NCBI GenBank assembly: GCA_049664225.1
Contig: JBATEX010000080.1
Location: forward strand, 1-64,000
Origin: JAUVRX01 sp049664225
GTDB taxonomy: Bacteria; Acidobacteriota; Thermoanaerobaculia; Multivoradales; JAHEKO01
Length of the DNA: 64,000 bases
Direction: 5' to 3'
Each line of letters starts with the position of its first letter. The stretch's first letter is position 1. The position numbers and the translations under genes are program-made. Below the pieces are notes generated by a model that had not been told where the DNA came from, made no database searches, and saw only the letters and a list, made by a program, of their open reading frames with translations. Positions 1 through 9,350 of this stretch are shown in pieces.

Positions 1-106
1 ACAGGGCAGTGATCAACTCTGTGGCCAGACCGTCGCAAAAGTACCGCTGATCCTTCTCTGCGCTCAGATCGGCGAACGGCAGGACAGCTATCGAGAGAGA
101 CGGCAT
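1..106 (-). CDS. TolB-like domain protein, N-terminal part only
   Basis: The gene runs off the left edge, so only about 35 N-terminal residues are visible. They begin MPSLSIAVLPFADLSAEKDQ and continue with YFCDGLATELITAL. This is the first strand and helix of the TolB-N-like domain that often follows a winged-helix or kinase domain in acidobacterial regulators; here it stands at the very start of the protein. The ATG is preceded by GGAGG, and an in-frame TAA lies one codon upstream, so the start is fixed. That TAA also ends the open frame at 110-379. The overall function cannot be judged from this fragment. Confidence 0.6.
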   Translation of the reverse strand, partial: MPSLSIAVLPFADLSAEKDQRYFCDGLATELITAL

Positions 107-109
107 CGA

Positions 110-379
110 TTACCTCCCCTGAAGCTCAGTCGTATCCCTGGCGGCCTCATTGGGCATGAGTGGAATCGGTACCACATCTCTGTCATTGATTCTCTCACCC
201 TTCAATTCAGTGTTCCCCATAGCGACAAAGGCCCCCGTGACCTCGTTGTCTTCGCCGAAGATGAATTCCAGCTCCCAGCCAGAGTTGATATCAATGAAAT
301 GATTATCCGAAGACCAGTCGATCCGACAAGATAATGTAGATGTTACCCTTCCCCGATCCTCAGTGACCTGCGGATCCGT
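110..379 (-). pseudogene. Open-frame remnant, C-terminal end of an unidentified protein
   Basis: An 89-codon open frame with no usable start codon ends at TAA 110-112, three bases before the ATG of the TolB-like gene. Its translation looks protein-like, including GWELEFIFGEDNEVTGAFVA followed by MGNTELKGER. It resembles the C-terminal beta-rich tail found in some serine hydrolases and DUF3471-like proteins, but I cannot name a family. Upstream the frame closes with TGA at 380-382, so the N-terminal part is missing or frameshifted. I infer a decayed gene. The 380-562 stretch beyond it shows no gene. Confidence 0.3.
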
Positions 380-562
380 TCATACTCTCTTCTCAATGGC
401 TGGTGACGCTATCTCAATCTTCGCGGACCGCTCCCGTGGCTCCGAGATACCTTCTCTGGCCAGGGAGATGTATCGGACGGGTTCACTGATGGTTCAGAAG
501 GGGTCTCAAAGGTCCACGGAAATGGACCGCCCGTAAACCACGAGCATTGAGTGACCTCTCGA

Positions 563-618
563 TGTAGGGGCGTCCCTTGCGGGCACCCGCTTGCGGGAGG
601 GGGCAAGCCCCCCCTACA
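563..618. repeat. Interspersed palindromic repeat, copy 1
   Basis: A roughly 56-bp GC-rich element begins TGTAGGGG and ends CCCCCCTACA, with inner complementary segments around GCGGGCACCCGC and GGGGGCAAGCCCC. Nearly the same sequence recurs at 15166-15219, and a half copy lies at 1792-1819. It sits just downstream of the tRNA-Ser 3' end and looks like a mobile or REP-type element family of this genome. Confidence 0.7.
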
Positions 619-634
619 ACAGCTATTCAGGGGA

Positions 635-724
635 TGGCGGAGGGGAAGGGATTCGAACCCTTGGACCGCGTGAACGGTCGCCGGTTTTCAAGACCGGTGC
701 TTTCGACCACTCAGCCACCCCTCC
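635..724 (-). tRNA. tRNA-Ser (anticodon UGA)
   Basis: The minus strand folds as a class II tRNA. The acceptor stem GGAGGGG (724-718) pairs with CCCCTCC, followed by discriminator G and an encoded CCA (637-635). The anticodon loop is CTTGAAA with anticodon UGA. A long variable arm of the serine type (around GCGACCGTTCACGCGGTC) is followed by the T arm GGGTTCGAATCCC. The UGA anticodon reads UCN serine codons. Confidence 0.95.
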
Positions 725-793
725 GCGAGTGGTGAGGTTCCAGAGCTTACTCGGATCGCCGACAGGTGTGAAGTCGCTCCCGAGTCACCGTGG

Positions 794-1006
794 CTACACG
801 GTCTTGTCCTTCGCTGAGCGGGTGTCCCAACCGAAGAGGTTATAGGCGAGGCAGCTGCCGCTCAAGCCGGTGACGAGCGGTATCACCCCGATCCAGCCCC
901 AGAGGGTCTTCGGCCCGACGAAAACAAGGGAGATGAGAACCAACCCCAAGATCACCCTCAGGGCACGATCCACGGTGCCTTCATTGCGCGTGAACAGCTT
1001 GGCCAT
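794..1006 (-). CDS. DUF2892 (YgaP-type) small inner-membrane protein
   Basis: A 70-residue protein with two predicted membrane helices (about residues 17-33 and 38-55). The N-terminus MAKLFTRNEGTVDRALRVIL has the typical N-E-x-x-x-D-R-x-x-R pattern of DUF2892, the domain that follows rhodanese domains in YgaP or stands alone, as here. The start at 1006 is chosen because AGGAGG lies about 8 bases upstream; a longer frame starting eight codons earlier has no such site. Its role in the membrane is unknown. There is no co-directional neighbour close enough to form an operon. Confidence 0.75.
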   Translation of the reverse strand: MAKLFTRNEGTVDRALRVILGLVLISLVFVGPKTLWGWIGVIPLVTGLSGSCLAYNLFGWDTRSAKDKTV

Positions 1007-1112
1007 CTTTGAAACCTCCTTCTTCCTCAATGGACTGGTTTCTCAAACAATAGCAGGGAAGGCACATCTAAAGATAACCCGTCAGGTGTGGGTGTGATCT
1101 TTCCGGACCGGG

Positions 1113-1791
1113 TTGGAGTTGGGAGCGGCTCGGGAGAAAGTGAGAGTCGCCAAGGCTCTGGGCGAGCTACCTCGACTCTCGGAGGCGATGCGGTGTGGGG
1201 AGCTTTCCTACTCCAAGATCCGGGCCCTGACCCGGGTGGCTACGCCGGACAACGAGGAGGAGCTGCTGGGGTTTGCCGAGGCAGGCACGGCCACGCATGT
1301 GGAGACCCTGGTGCGGGCTTGGCGCCGGGTCGATCGCCTGGACGAGCTCGAGCATGAGAATCAGCGCCACGCCAGCCGGTATCTGCAGGCCCACACGGAT
1401 GAAGACGGCATGGTGGTACTGCGAGCTCGGTTGGACCCGGAGGTGGCAGCCGCGGTGCTCAAAGCCCTCGAGGCGGCCGAGCAGGTGCTCTTCGACCAGG
1501 AACGGGAGACGAAGAACGAGCTTGGAGACGGAGTCCCGGCCAGCCCGCGACGAGCGGATGCGTTGGGGTCGGTGGCTGAGAGCGCCCTGGCACACGACCT
1601 GGACAAGGGCACCCGGGCTGACCGTCTGCAGGTGGTGGTGCACGTAGATGAGAAGGTTCTGGCCGATCCCGCGGAGCCCGGAGTGTCCATGCTGGAGGAC
1701 GGCACAGACGTTTCCGCGGAAACGTCCCCACTCACCCCGGCCGGCAGAGGTACCGGCCGCTTCGAGATGCCATGGTTATCCAGATCGGTCC
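1113..1791 (+). pseudogene. DUF222 / 13E12-type HNH-endonuclease family remnant
   Basis: The frame reads GAAREKVRVAKALGELPRL, SYSKIRALTRVATPDNEE and LDPEVAAAVLKALEAAEQ, which are hallmarks of the DUF222 domain that precedes an HNH nuclease in multicopy 13E12-type proteins. Both ends are missing. The usual N-terminal 80-100 residues are absent (the frame opens at a TTG with no Shine-Dalgarno). The HNH part is cut off where the repeat at 1792-1819 begins, after which the frame turns to nonsense. I interpret it as a dead copy, broken at or near a repeat insertion. Confidence 0.65.
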
Positions 1792-1819
1792 GTGGGAGGG
1801 GGCAAGCCCCTCCTCTACA
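1792..1819. repeat. Interspersed palindromic repeat, half copy
   Basis: The segment GTGGGAGGGGGCAAGCCCCT followed by CCTCTACA matches the right half of the elements at 563-618 and 15166-15219. It sits exactly where the DUF222 frame loses similarity. Confidence 0.6.
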
Positions 1820-1876
1820 ACACCAGCGGGCCCCGACACGCACGGGTGGATATGAGAAGCTACAAGACGCTAGGTC

Positions 1877-2626
1877 ATGCTGTACGTCGTCGCTCTGCTC
1901 TTCATGCTCGTGGTTGGGGGCTTCCTGTTCCTCGAATGGGGGAGCAACTGGGGCTCATCCGCAGAGGAGCAAAGCGCCCGAATGCCGGGCGATCCGTATC
2001 TCGAGGGCGGTCCCAAGCGGCGCGTGGCGATGACCCGCGCGGTCACGATCAACGCCTCTCCTCAAATTGTCTGGCCCTGGCTCGCCCAGATGGGCCGAGG
2101 GGCCGGGTGGTACAGCATCGACTGGCTGGACAACGGGAGAAAGGTCTCGGCGCGGCACATCGTTTCCTGGATTCCCTCTCCCCACCTGGGCGATGGGTGC
2201 CCGATCGGGTACCTCCGCCGCCTGGAGCGCGGTCAATCGATGGTCTGGTGGGCCAATGAGGTGCGGTTTGCCGGCGCCACCACCCGACTCGTCGTCGATA
2301 TCCACCTGCAGGCCATGGGCGAGCAGTCACGTCTCGTCATCCGGAACTCGGCTGATGCCACAGGGGTGATGGCGGGCACGGCCTTACTGATCTTCCGCTT
2401 CATCGACTCCATCATGACCATTCGACAGCTACAGGGAATCCGCAACCGCGTCGAGTGCTTCGAGGCCCGCAGTGAGAATCCCGAGACTCCTGAGACCGGA
2501 GCCGTCGACCAGTACCAACTCTACGAAATGATCTACGCCTCTGGAGAACGAGCCGGCGTGAAGGGCAAAGAGCAAGCCGCCAAGTGGCGTCAGTCGGCAA
2601 TCGATGACGGGGTGATCGACTGCTAG
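1877..2626 (+). CDS. SRPBCC-family (START-like) protein with N-terminal membrane anchor
   Basis: A 249-residue protein. Residues 1-20 are hydrophobic (MLYVVALLFMLVVGGFLFLE) and are probably an uncleaved anchor. The body begins with TRAVTINASPQIVWPWLAQM, the usual first strand of SRPBCC/polyketide-cyclase domains (an x-I-x-A-P-x-x-V-W pattern), followed by GWYSIDWLDN. Such domains form a helix-grip cavity for hydrophobic ligands; the ligand here is unknown. No clear Shine-Dalgarno precedes the ATG, so the start is uncertain by a few codons. It ends with TAG and faces the permease gene tail to tail, with only 4 bases between. Confidence 0.7.
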   Translation: MLYVVALLFMLVVGGFLFLEWGSNWGSSAEEQSARMPGDPYLEGGPKRRVAMTRAVTINASPQIVWPWLAQMGRGAGWYSIDWLDNGRKVSARHIVSWIPSPHLGDGCPIGYLRRLERGQSMVWWANEVRFAGATTRLVVDIHLQAMGEQSRLVIRNSADATGVMAGTALLIFRFIDSIMTIRQLQGIRNRVECFEARSENPETPETGAVDQYQLYEMIYASGERAGVKGKEQAAKWRQSAIDDGVIDC

Positions 2627-2630
2627 CGCA

Positions 2631-5282
2631 TCATTCCGCACGTAGGACGAGATTCGGATCGACCCCCATCGCTCGTCGGGCTGGCAGGTAGCATGCCACC
2701 AGGGCTGCCCCGCTCAGCGCTGCGGCGACCAGGACATAGGTGACAGGATCTGTCGCCTTAACTCCGAACAGCTTCGACGACAGGGCTCTCGAAAGCATGA
2801 GAGAGAGGGCCAGCCCTAGGATCACTCCGCCCACGACAGGCAAGAATCCGCTCTCGGCAACCAGCCTCAGCACATCGGATGGTCGGGCACCCAGAACCAC
2901 CCGAATCGCTAATTCACGGGTTCTTTGGCTCATGGAATACGAGACAACACCAAAGACCCCGACTACAGCCAACGACAGCGCCAGAACGGCAAAGGCCCCC
3001 TACAGGATCGTGTGGAAGCGCGGTGAATCGAGTGATGCCGCTACGTGATCCTCCATAGTTTGGAGCTCGGATAGGGCAAGCTCCTCGTCGACCTTTCGGA
3101 TCTCGCGACGCACGGCGGTGGCAAGCCCTGCCGATTCGACTCCCGACCGAACGAGCAGAACGCACTCGCTCCAGGGGCGTTGGGCAAATGGCAGGTAGTA
3201 CTGGGACCGCCCTTCTGCGGTCACTTCCATCTGCCTCACATTGTCCACAACGCCAACGATCGTGATTGGCGCTGCTTCGCTAGGCGAGCCATCCATGAGG
3301 TGAATGCGGTGACCCAAGGGATCCTCTCCTGGCCAGTAGCGCTGCGCCATCGCCTGATTGACAATCCCGACCAGTGGTGTGTCCGCTGTGTCGGCGTCGG
3401 TGAAAGTTCGACCGGACAGCAGCCGGATGCCCATTGCGTGAAAGTAGTCGGGGGTGATCGAGTCGAATCCCGCCTAAGGGTAATCTGTCAGATTCGCCGG
3501 CCTCGGTCGACCCTCGATGAGGAACTCCAAGCTGAGTTGGCCCTCGTTCAACGGGATCGTGGTCGACAGCGCGACCGCCTCTACACCCGGCAGTGTCTCG
3601 ACCCGCTCGACGATCTCGCGATAGGTCGAAGCCCGAGCGCTCCCCTCTTCATATCGCTCGGAGAAGAGTTCGAACTGCGTGAACACGAGGTCGTCGGGCT
3701 CGAAGCCTAGATTCACGCTCCTCATGTGCAGGAAGCTCTGGAAGAGCAGGCATCCTCCAATCAGGAGCGCCTGAGCCAGAGCCACCTAGACGACCACGAG
3801 TGCACTTCGGAAGCGTCGGCGGCGGATGCTGTCGGTCGCCCTTTGGCCACCCTCCTGGAGCCAGGTGAACAGATCCGTTCGCGTCGCGATCCAGGCTGGC
3901 ACGATACCTGTCGCCAGCCCAGCTCCGAGAGACACGAGGCATGCAAACCCCAGGACCCGCAGGTCGAGCCGTACTTCCTGAAGCCTGGGTATTCCCTCCG
4001 GGTCGAGCCCTCGCAGCAGAATCAGGGACCACCACGCGAGCAGCACGCCACCAACACCACCCAGGAGAGTAATGAGAGTGGTTTCCGTCACGAGCTGGCG
4101 GACAAGGCGTGATCGGCCGGCACCCACGGTCGCCCGGAGGGCCAGCTCGTGCTTGCGACCGTTGGCACGGGCGAGGAGCAGATTGACCAGGTTCGCGCAG
4201 GCGATCAAGAGCACGCAACAGACGGCCCCCATCAAGACCAGGAGTGCCCACCGAACCTCGCCCACTGTCTGTTCATGAAGAGGAATGGCGATGACGCTGC
4301 GTCCATCATTGGTGTCCGGGTACTGTTGTTCGAGCCAGCGGGCGACGGCAGCGACATCGCTCTGCGCCTGGGTCACCGTCATGCCAGGTGCAAGTCGTCC
4401 GACGGTCCGTAGCCAAACGAACTGCCGAAGCGAAGCTTCGAACGGTGGTTGGTAGGCGATGGGCGTCCAAAGATCGACATCGGAGGGGAACTCGAACGCG
4501 GCAGGCATGACCCCCACGACGACGAAGCTCCTGCCAGCGAGAGTTACGGTCTGTCCCACGATCGATGGATCGCCACCGAACCGGCTGGCCCACAGTCGAT
4601 GGCTCAGAACCGCGACCTGGTGCTCACCCTCGTGGTCATCTGCTGGAAGAAGAGGACGGCCCAGAGTCGGCTCGACCCCCATCACGGCGAAGAAATCACC
4701 CGAGACTCTGGCCGCACGCACCCGGACAGGGGTCGGATCGCCCGCCAGCACATAGAAGTACCTCTCGTATGCCGCCAGATGCGAGAAGGAGCGATTCTGC
4801 TCCCGCCAATCATGAAAGTCCGGTGGCGAGACCTCTTGTTGCTGACTGCCAACCTTCGGATAGGTATTCCAAAGGGTCACGATCCGATCGGGTTCCGGAT
4901 AGGGCAACTCACGCAGCAGGATTCCGTGGACCACACTGAAGACGGCGGTGTTGGCGCCAATGCCGAGCGTGAGCGTCAGTATCGCCGCCGCCGTAAATCC
5001 CGGTGAGCTCCGGAGCAACCGAACGCTGAACAGAGTGTCCTTTCCGAGATCCTCGATAAACCGGACACCTCGCTCATCCCGACAAGCTTCCTTGCCTTGC
5101 TCGACCCCGCCGAAGGATCGCAACGCCGCGTATCGCGCCTCCTTGTTCGGCATCCCTTTGGCGATGTTTGCTTCGAGTTCCCGCTCGAGGTGAAAGCGCA
5201 GCTCCTCGTCCAGCTCCTGTTCCACCGTACTCCTGCGGAACAAGGAGCGAAGGCGAAGTGTGTATGTTGTCCAACGGGACAT
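2631..5282 (-). pseudogene. ADOP-type ABC permease (FtsX/MacB_PCD) with three in-frame amber codons
   Basis: The N-terminal 'permease prefix' (MSRWTTYTLRLRSLFRR, then EQELDEELRFHLERE) is followed by two FtsX/MacB periplasmic-core-plus-permease units, as in acidobacterial duplicated orphan permeases. The frame is 884 codons long, a normal family length, with no indel. TAG codons interrupt it at codons 499 (3786-3788), 603 (3474-3476) and 761 (3000-3002). The flanking sequence stays in frame and homologous on both sides, for example LVVV-amber-VALAQALLIGG, DYP-amber-AGFDSITPDYF and FHTIL-amber-GAFAVLALS. The true stop is TGA. The start is supported by GGGAGG upstream. It lies 14 bases after padR, the usual pairing. 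It is probably a recently inactivated gene; readthrough is the alternative. Confidence 0.75.
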
Positions 5283-5296
5283 GCCCAGGCCTCCCG

Positions 5297-5626
5297 CTAT
5301 GTGGCCCCCAGGATCTGAGCCACTGCAGCCGACAGCCGCTCCCAATTCGACATCTCGGTCTCCAGTTGCTCTCGCCCCGCCTGAGTCAGGCGATAGTACT
5401 TGGCTCTGCGGTTAGCCTCGGAGGTCCCCCACTCGGCCGCGATCCACCCGCGATGTTCCAGGCGGTGCAGGGCTGGATAGAGCGATCCCTGCTTGATTTG
5501 CAAGGCATCGCTGGACATCTGCTGGATAGGCTGCGAGATACCCCACCCGGGCATCGGCTCCAAGGAGACGGTTCTCAGAATGAGAAGATCGAGCGTGCCT
5601 TGGAGGAGATCGTTTTGCCTATCCAT
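5297..5626 (-). CDS. PadR-family transcriptional regulator
   Basis: A 109-residue winged-helix protein. It reads LLQGTLDLLILRTVSLEPMP, then GWGISQPIQQMSSDALQIKQ, then GSLYPALHRLEHRGWIAAEW. The last segment contains the PadR recognition helix and wing (G-S-L-Y-P-A-L-x-R-L). The C-terminal helix RLTQAGREQLETEMSNWERL is the dimerisation part. PadR proteins are repressors that often control adjacent transporters. Here the gene precedes the ADOP permease by 14 bases, and a near-perfect inverted repeat (5639-5684) lies directly upstream, so autoregulation of the pair is likely. If the permease is dead, the regulator may be an orphan. Confidence 0.9.
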   Translation of the reverse strand: MDRQNDLLQGTLDLLILRTVSLEPMPGWGISQPIQQMSSDALQIKQGSLYPALHRLEHRGWIAAEWGTSEANRRAKYYRLTQAGREQLETEMSNWERLSAAVAQILGAT

Positions 5627-5638
5627 GTCTTCTCTTCC

Positions 5639-5684
5639 CTAGATTGTCGACAGGAGTACAACCGCCTTCCTGTCGAATGTCTAG
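5639..5684 (-). promoter_or_regulatory. Probable PadR operator
   Basis: Two 17-bp arms, CTAGATTGTCGACAGGA and TCCTGTCGAATGTCTAG, are separated by 12 bases and are inverted copies except for 3 positions. The element ends 12 bases before the padR start codon, where it would overlap the promoter or leader. Its size and dyad fit a dimeric winged-helix repressor. Binding is inferred. Confidence 0.6.
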
Positions 5685-5776
5685 GGTAAACCCACCACGC
5701 AACGCGAAACCCAGCGGTGGCGGAGGGTCGAGCTTCTCGCGAGAGGATTGTTGAACGTACGCTCGAGGTGAGCGAG

Positions 5777-7459
5777 CTAGATTCCCACCAACGCCGTGCG
5801 CCGCAGATAGGTGGTGACGCCGCTGATCTCGTCGTGCACACCTAGCGCCACCGTATGCTCTCCGGACTTCAGGATGAGGCGATGCGTGTACAACCACCTT
5901 TCCTCCATGAGAGCCCCGAGCTTGTCGTCGGAAATACTCAACCCCAGCGGACTCTCGACGACCTCCGAGATGCGACCTGTCTCGTCCATGACTGCAATCA
6001 GAATCCGCAAGCTGCCCCGATGCTCTGCACCCTTATCGAGCAGGACGAGGCCGTCGAGCGGTATCCCCAATTCGAGAGGCACGATGAAGCGATCAACGTC
6101 GCTTTCAACAACGTCGCCAATCGTGAGGTCGATACCCAGAGGATTGTCTTCGATGGAGAACATCAGTGAGGCCTGGAGCCGTTCGGACCGCAGTGTCTCG
6201 GCGCTCCGGTCGATGTAGCCCGAGCGGTGGTGCACGCGAGCACCCTTGCGAGCCACTTCCACCCGGAGAGTGTGATACTCCCCGTCCCCTGAGTGATCGG
6301 GTGAGATGCCCAGAGAGTAGTGGGTGCGCAGGCTCTCGGCAACAGTCTGCAAAGCCGGTCCTGGGTCGTTGCGGTTGACAATCGCATAGCCACCTGTCTC
6401 GTCAGCGAGCTGCCGAAGTGGTAGCTGCAAGTTGACTCCAGTGTCGGCGTCGACAGGCCCTGCCATCTTGGCTGTTTTATAGCCGACCTGGTGAACCGAA
6501 GCCGAATTCGCCGCCCTGATTCCAGCTGCGTCCAACGTGTAGATCGTGACGCCGTGGAGGTTGGCGCTCCGGGCCAGCAGACGATAGTCGTCCTTCATGT
6601 CCCACTCCTGCATCCGGATGACGCCATACCCGATCTCGAACTTGTACTCGACCGCCATGAACAACTCGGCGGCAGGAACTGCTGGCAGGCCGCTGCTGAC
6701 ATGCAACAACGCCTTGCGCCCGGGAAGACCCGAGAGCGACCCGAGAACCCTCTCCATCGCATCCAGAGTCCGTCTCGCATCGTGTTGTATCGAATCAGCG
6801 AGGTACTTGAAGGTTTCGACCGCTATCCTGGGAGACTGCAGGTCATCGATCCTTTGCAGGAGGTCGCGGCGCTCGTCATCGTATCGAGCTCCGTAACAGG
6901 GAGTCGCCTCGATCTCGGTCAACGCCTTGGCAATGGACTCCGCGTCGCGCGTGAATGATTGGTGCACTCGGATCGACCGGTCGAAAGAAACCAACATCAC
7001 CTGGGCGTCGCTACCGAGATTCTCCTCCAGGAATCGACCCAGTGCCCGGAGTGAGCGCTGACGATCAAACGGCCGGATATTGAGGTTGTCAATGTAGACC
7101 ACCAGCCAGAGTGGCTGGCTCTCCACCTGGTTTCCAGTGATCAAATCGGCTTGCTGTCCGGATGAGGATGTCGCAGTAGGGTTCGAAAAACCCTTCGTCG
7201 AGGGATTGACATGGGTTCGACCCACCAGAGAGAAATGTGAGATAGCGACTGGCTGGCCATCCTCGAAGACCTTGAACTCCCCGACGTCGAGATCCGTGAC
7301 GGGGCTCCCCTTCTTGTCCACGACGTGAACTTCCACATTGACGACGTCGACCTCGACCAATTCACTAAAAGTCGGCTCGGTTCCTGAGGCGGCCTGGCCG
7401 TTCACGGCCAGGACAAACACCATCGCAATCCATGAGGCGGTTCTTGGCATCGAGGGCAT
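5777..7459 (-). CDS. VWFA-related acidobacterial secreted protein
   Basis: About 560 residues from an ATG preceded by GGGAG; the frame is open 15 codons further upstream but without a good site. A signal peptide (MPSMPRTASWIAMVFVLAVN, cleavage near GQAASG) is followed by an N-terminal beta domain (VDVVNVEVHVVDKKGSPVTD, DLDVGEFKVFEDGQPVAIS) and a von Willebrand A-like domain (WLVVYIDNLNIRPFDRQR). This is the layout of the Acidobacteriota VWFA-related family (TIGR03436-like). The metal-site motif is D-N-x-N rather than the canonical D-x-S-x-S. C-terminal beta-rich segments follow. It is probably periplasmic or extracellular; its ligand is unknown. Confidence 0.75.
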   Translation of the reverse strand: MPSMPRTASWIAMVFVLAVNGQAASGTEPTFSELVEVDVVNVEVHVVDKKGSPVTDLDVGEFKVFEDGQPVAISHFSLVGRTHVNPSTKGFSNPTATSSSGQQADLITGNQVESQPLWLVVYIDNLNIRPFDRQRSLRALGRFLEENLGSDAQVMLVSFDRSIRVHQSFTRDAESIAKALTEIEATPCYGARYDDERRDLLQRIDDLQSPRIAVETFKYLADSIQHDARRTLDAMERVLGSLSGLPGRKALLHVSSGLPAVPAAELFMAVEYKFEIGYGVIRMQEWDMKDDYRLLARSANLHGVTIYTLDAAGIRAANSASVHQVGYKTAKMAGPVDADTGVNLQLPLRQLADETGGYAIVNRNDPGPALQTVAESLRTHYSLGISPDHSGDGEYHTLRVEVARKGARVHHRSGYIDRSAETLRSERLQASLMFSIEDNPLGIDLTIGDVVESDVDRFIVPLELGIPLDGLVLLDKGAEHRGSLRILIAVMDETGRISEVVESPLGLSISDDKLGALMEERWLYTHRLILKSGEHTVALGVHDEISGVTTYLRRTALVGI

Positions 7460-7553
7460 GGCTGGAGCTCCCTTGGTTTCGACACTTCGTTCTCTACACT
7501 CCACCCTACGCCTCTTTCAGCCGAGGGTTCGTGAGGATCTTGTGAGGAAACCG

Positions 7554-9335
7554 TTAGGAGGCTTCGGGTCGGGCAGTGCCGAGCAGCGTTTCGAGGTCAA
7601 CGTCCTCGAATAGCGGCTGTAGAGCCGTGCTGCTCTCGATGCAAGGTGCACAGACGAAGCCCCGATCCCGCGCCGCCTCGAGCTGTTGGATACCGGACTG
7701 CTCGTCGCCGGCCATCACGAAAAGCTCGGCCATCTCGAAGTCGACCTCGCCATCCAAGCTGGCCTCGGCCTCGCGCTGATGGGCTAACTGACCCAGCACG
7801 ACTCGTGCCTCGGCCCCATCTCCCTTCACCACGGCCAGCAACGCCTGGCATAGCCTGCCGTAAAGGTCGCCTGGGTGCTCTCGAAAGGCCGGCTCCAGGA
7901 CCGCGATGGCCGCGTCGGTGTTGCCCAACTGCTGCTCGGCGTAGCCACGATAGAACCTGAAGTGCGGTGAGTCCCAACCCGTCATGAGGCCGAGGAAGCT
8001 CTCCCAGTCGTTCTGATAGCGATAGGAATAAGGCACGATGCCAGCCGCATACGGTAGAGCCGGCCATGCCTCGAGGGTTGCCTCGAACAGCCGACTCGAT
8101 CCTTCGAGATCGCCGGTGTATCTGAGCACAGCGGATTGACCTAGCCGGATACCAAGGCTTCGAGGGAACCGCTCAGCCGCGCCAGCAAGCACGCCACTCG
8201 CCTCCTCAAGCCTGCCCTGATAAGTGAGCAGCGTGGCTCTGAGAGCGTAGGGAATCGGAGAGTCGGGCTCGACAGCGATCGCCCTCTCGATGGCTCTCTC
8301 CACTTCGGCCAGATGAGAGATCCTGCCAGCACAGAACTTCGCCTGCATCAGCCTGACTCCGCCAAGCCAGGTCCAGGCCGGGGCGAAATCGGGCTCCAGC
8401 TCGACCGATCGAGTCAGCAGCTCGGCTGTGGCACCTTCGTCGCAGACCGGACCCGTTTCCGCAACCGCCAGCAGGTACAGCTGCCACGCCTCTCGTCTTT
8501 CCGGTGGACTGGAGAACTCGCGATCCAGGGTAGTCAAGAGTCTGGGCACGATCGTCTCGGCCACCGCTCGACGGACCGACTCGAAGAGATCCGAAGACTC
8601 ACCAGGCTGGACCCGGGGAACCACCAGAGTGCCGAGAGGGCTGGTTTCCAAGCTTCCAGATGGCAGTTGGTGTTCCAGCAATGTCCGGATCCGAGCATGC
8701 CCCACGATAGGGCTCGGCTCGACCTCCAGCACCAGCAGTGTGCCGGCCGGAGTCTCGATCCCTGAGAACCCTGAGTCTTCCGCCAGTTGCAGACGGATCA
8801 GATCCCGAATTGCGAGCGCCAGCCACTGCAACTCGGTGTCGGAACCTGCAACATTCAGCACAACCGGCACCGGGCTCGCTTCCGAGGTATCAGGGACATC
8901 CTTGGAAGGATGAAGAAAATGCCATGATAGTCCGGCCATCAGAACCAACAAAACGGCGGCCGCGACTCGGAAGTACACGGTCGAGCGATCTCGGCCGGCG
9001 GCTCGCGGCTGATCGGAGTCTTCTCGATGGACTTCTACGGGTGCAACGCAGCGATAACCACGACCATGAATCGTTTTGATCAGGCTGTCTTGTGCGCCGT
9101 TGTCGCCGACCGCACGCCGTGCTTCCATGATGCACCGTGAAACTGCCGAGTCTGAGACATGCTCACTGTGCCAGACCTGCTCCAGCAGCTCTTGTTTCGA
9201 AATCACCCGGTCGGCATGCTGGACAAGATAGAGAAGAGTCTCAAAGACCCGCGGTTCTACAGGAATCGCCCCATTAGGGCCACGAATTTCCAGCTTTTTA
9301 TCGTCTAGAACACGGTCCCCGAATTGGTAGATCAT
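7554..9335 (-). CDS. CadC-like membrane transcriptional regulator with TPR-type tail
   Basis: 593 residues. Residues 1-100 form an OmpR/CadC-type winged-helix domain: PVEPRVFETLLYLVQHADRV, SKQELLEQVWHSEHVSDSAV, then KTIHGRGYRCVAPV. One transmembrane helix follows at about 121-141 (YFRVAAAVLLVLMAGLSWHF). The remaining 450 residues contain a TolB-like stretch and helical TPR-like repeats, for example AWTWLGGVRLMQAKF and SPIPYALRATLLTYQGRLEE. Proteins of this design bind DNA from the membrane and sense periplasmic signals through the tail. The gene starts 18 bases from the serS stop, so it may be co-transcribed with serS; its targets are unknown. Confidence 0.8.
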   Translation of the reverse strand: MIYQFGDRVLDDKKLEIRGPNGAIPVEPRVFETLLYLVQHADRVISKQELLEQVWHSEHVSDSAVSRCIMEARRAVGDNGAQDSLIKTIHGRGYRCVAPVEVHREDSDQPRAAGRDRSTVYFRVAAAVLLVLMAGLSWHFLHPSKDVPDTSEASPVPVVLNVAGSDTELQWLALAIRDLIRLQLAEDSGFSGIETPAGTLLVLEVEPSPIVGHARIRTLLEHQLPSGSLETSPLGTLVVPRVQPGESSDLFESVRRAVAETIVPRLLTTLDREFSSPPERREAWQLYLLAVAETGPVCDEGATAELLTRSVELEPDFAPAWTWLGGVRLMQAKFCAGRISHLAEVERAIERAIAVEPDSPIPYALRATLLTYQGRLEEASGVLAGAAERFPRSLGIRLGQSAVLRYTGDLEGSSRLFEATLEAWPALPYAAGIVPYSYRYQNDWESFLGLMTGWDSPHFRFYRGYAEQQLGNTDAAIAVLEPAFREHPGDLYGRLCQALLAVVKGDGAEARVVLGQLAHQREAEASLDGEVDFEMAELFVMAGDEQSGIQQLEAARDRGFVCAPCIESSTALQPLFEDVDLETLLGTARPEAS

Positions 9336-9350
9336 TGCGCCGGCTTGCTG

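Noticed and set aside
409..606. Small minus-strand ORF near the left edge
   Set aside because: Pro/Ser-rich low-complexity translation overlapping the repeat at 563-618; no homology and no ribosome site.
3000..3788. Amber codons in the ADOP permease read as pyrrolysine or another amino acid
   Set aside because: serS and other clear genes in the window end in TAG at their normal C-terminus, and the permease positions are ordinary non-catalytic residues; decay is simpler. Kept only as a finding to check.
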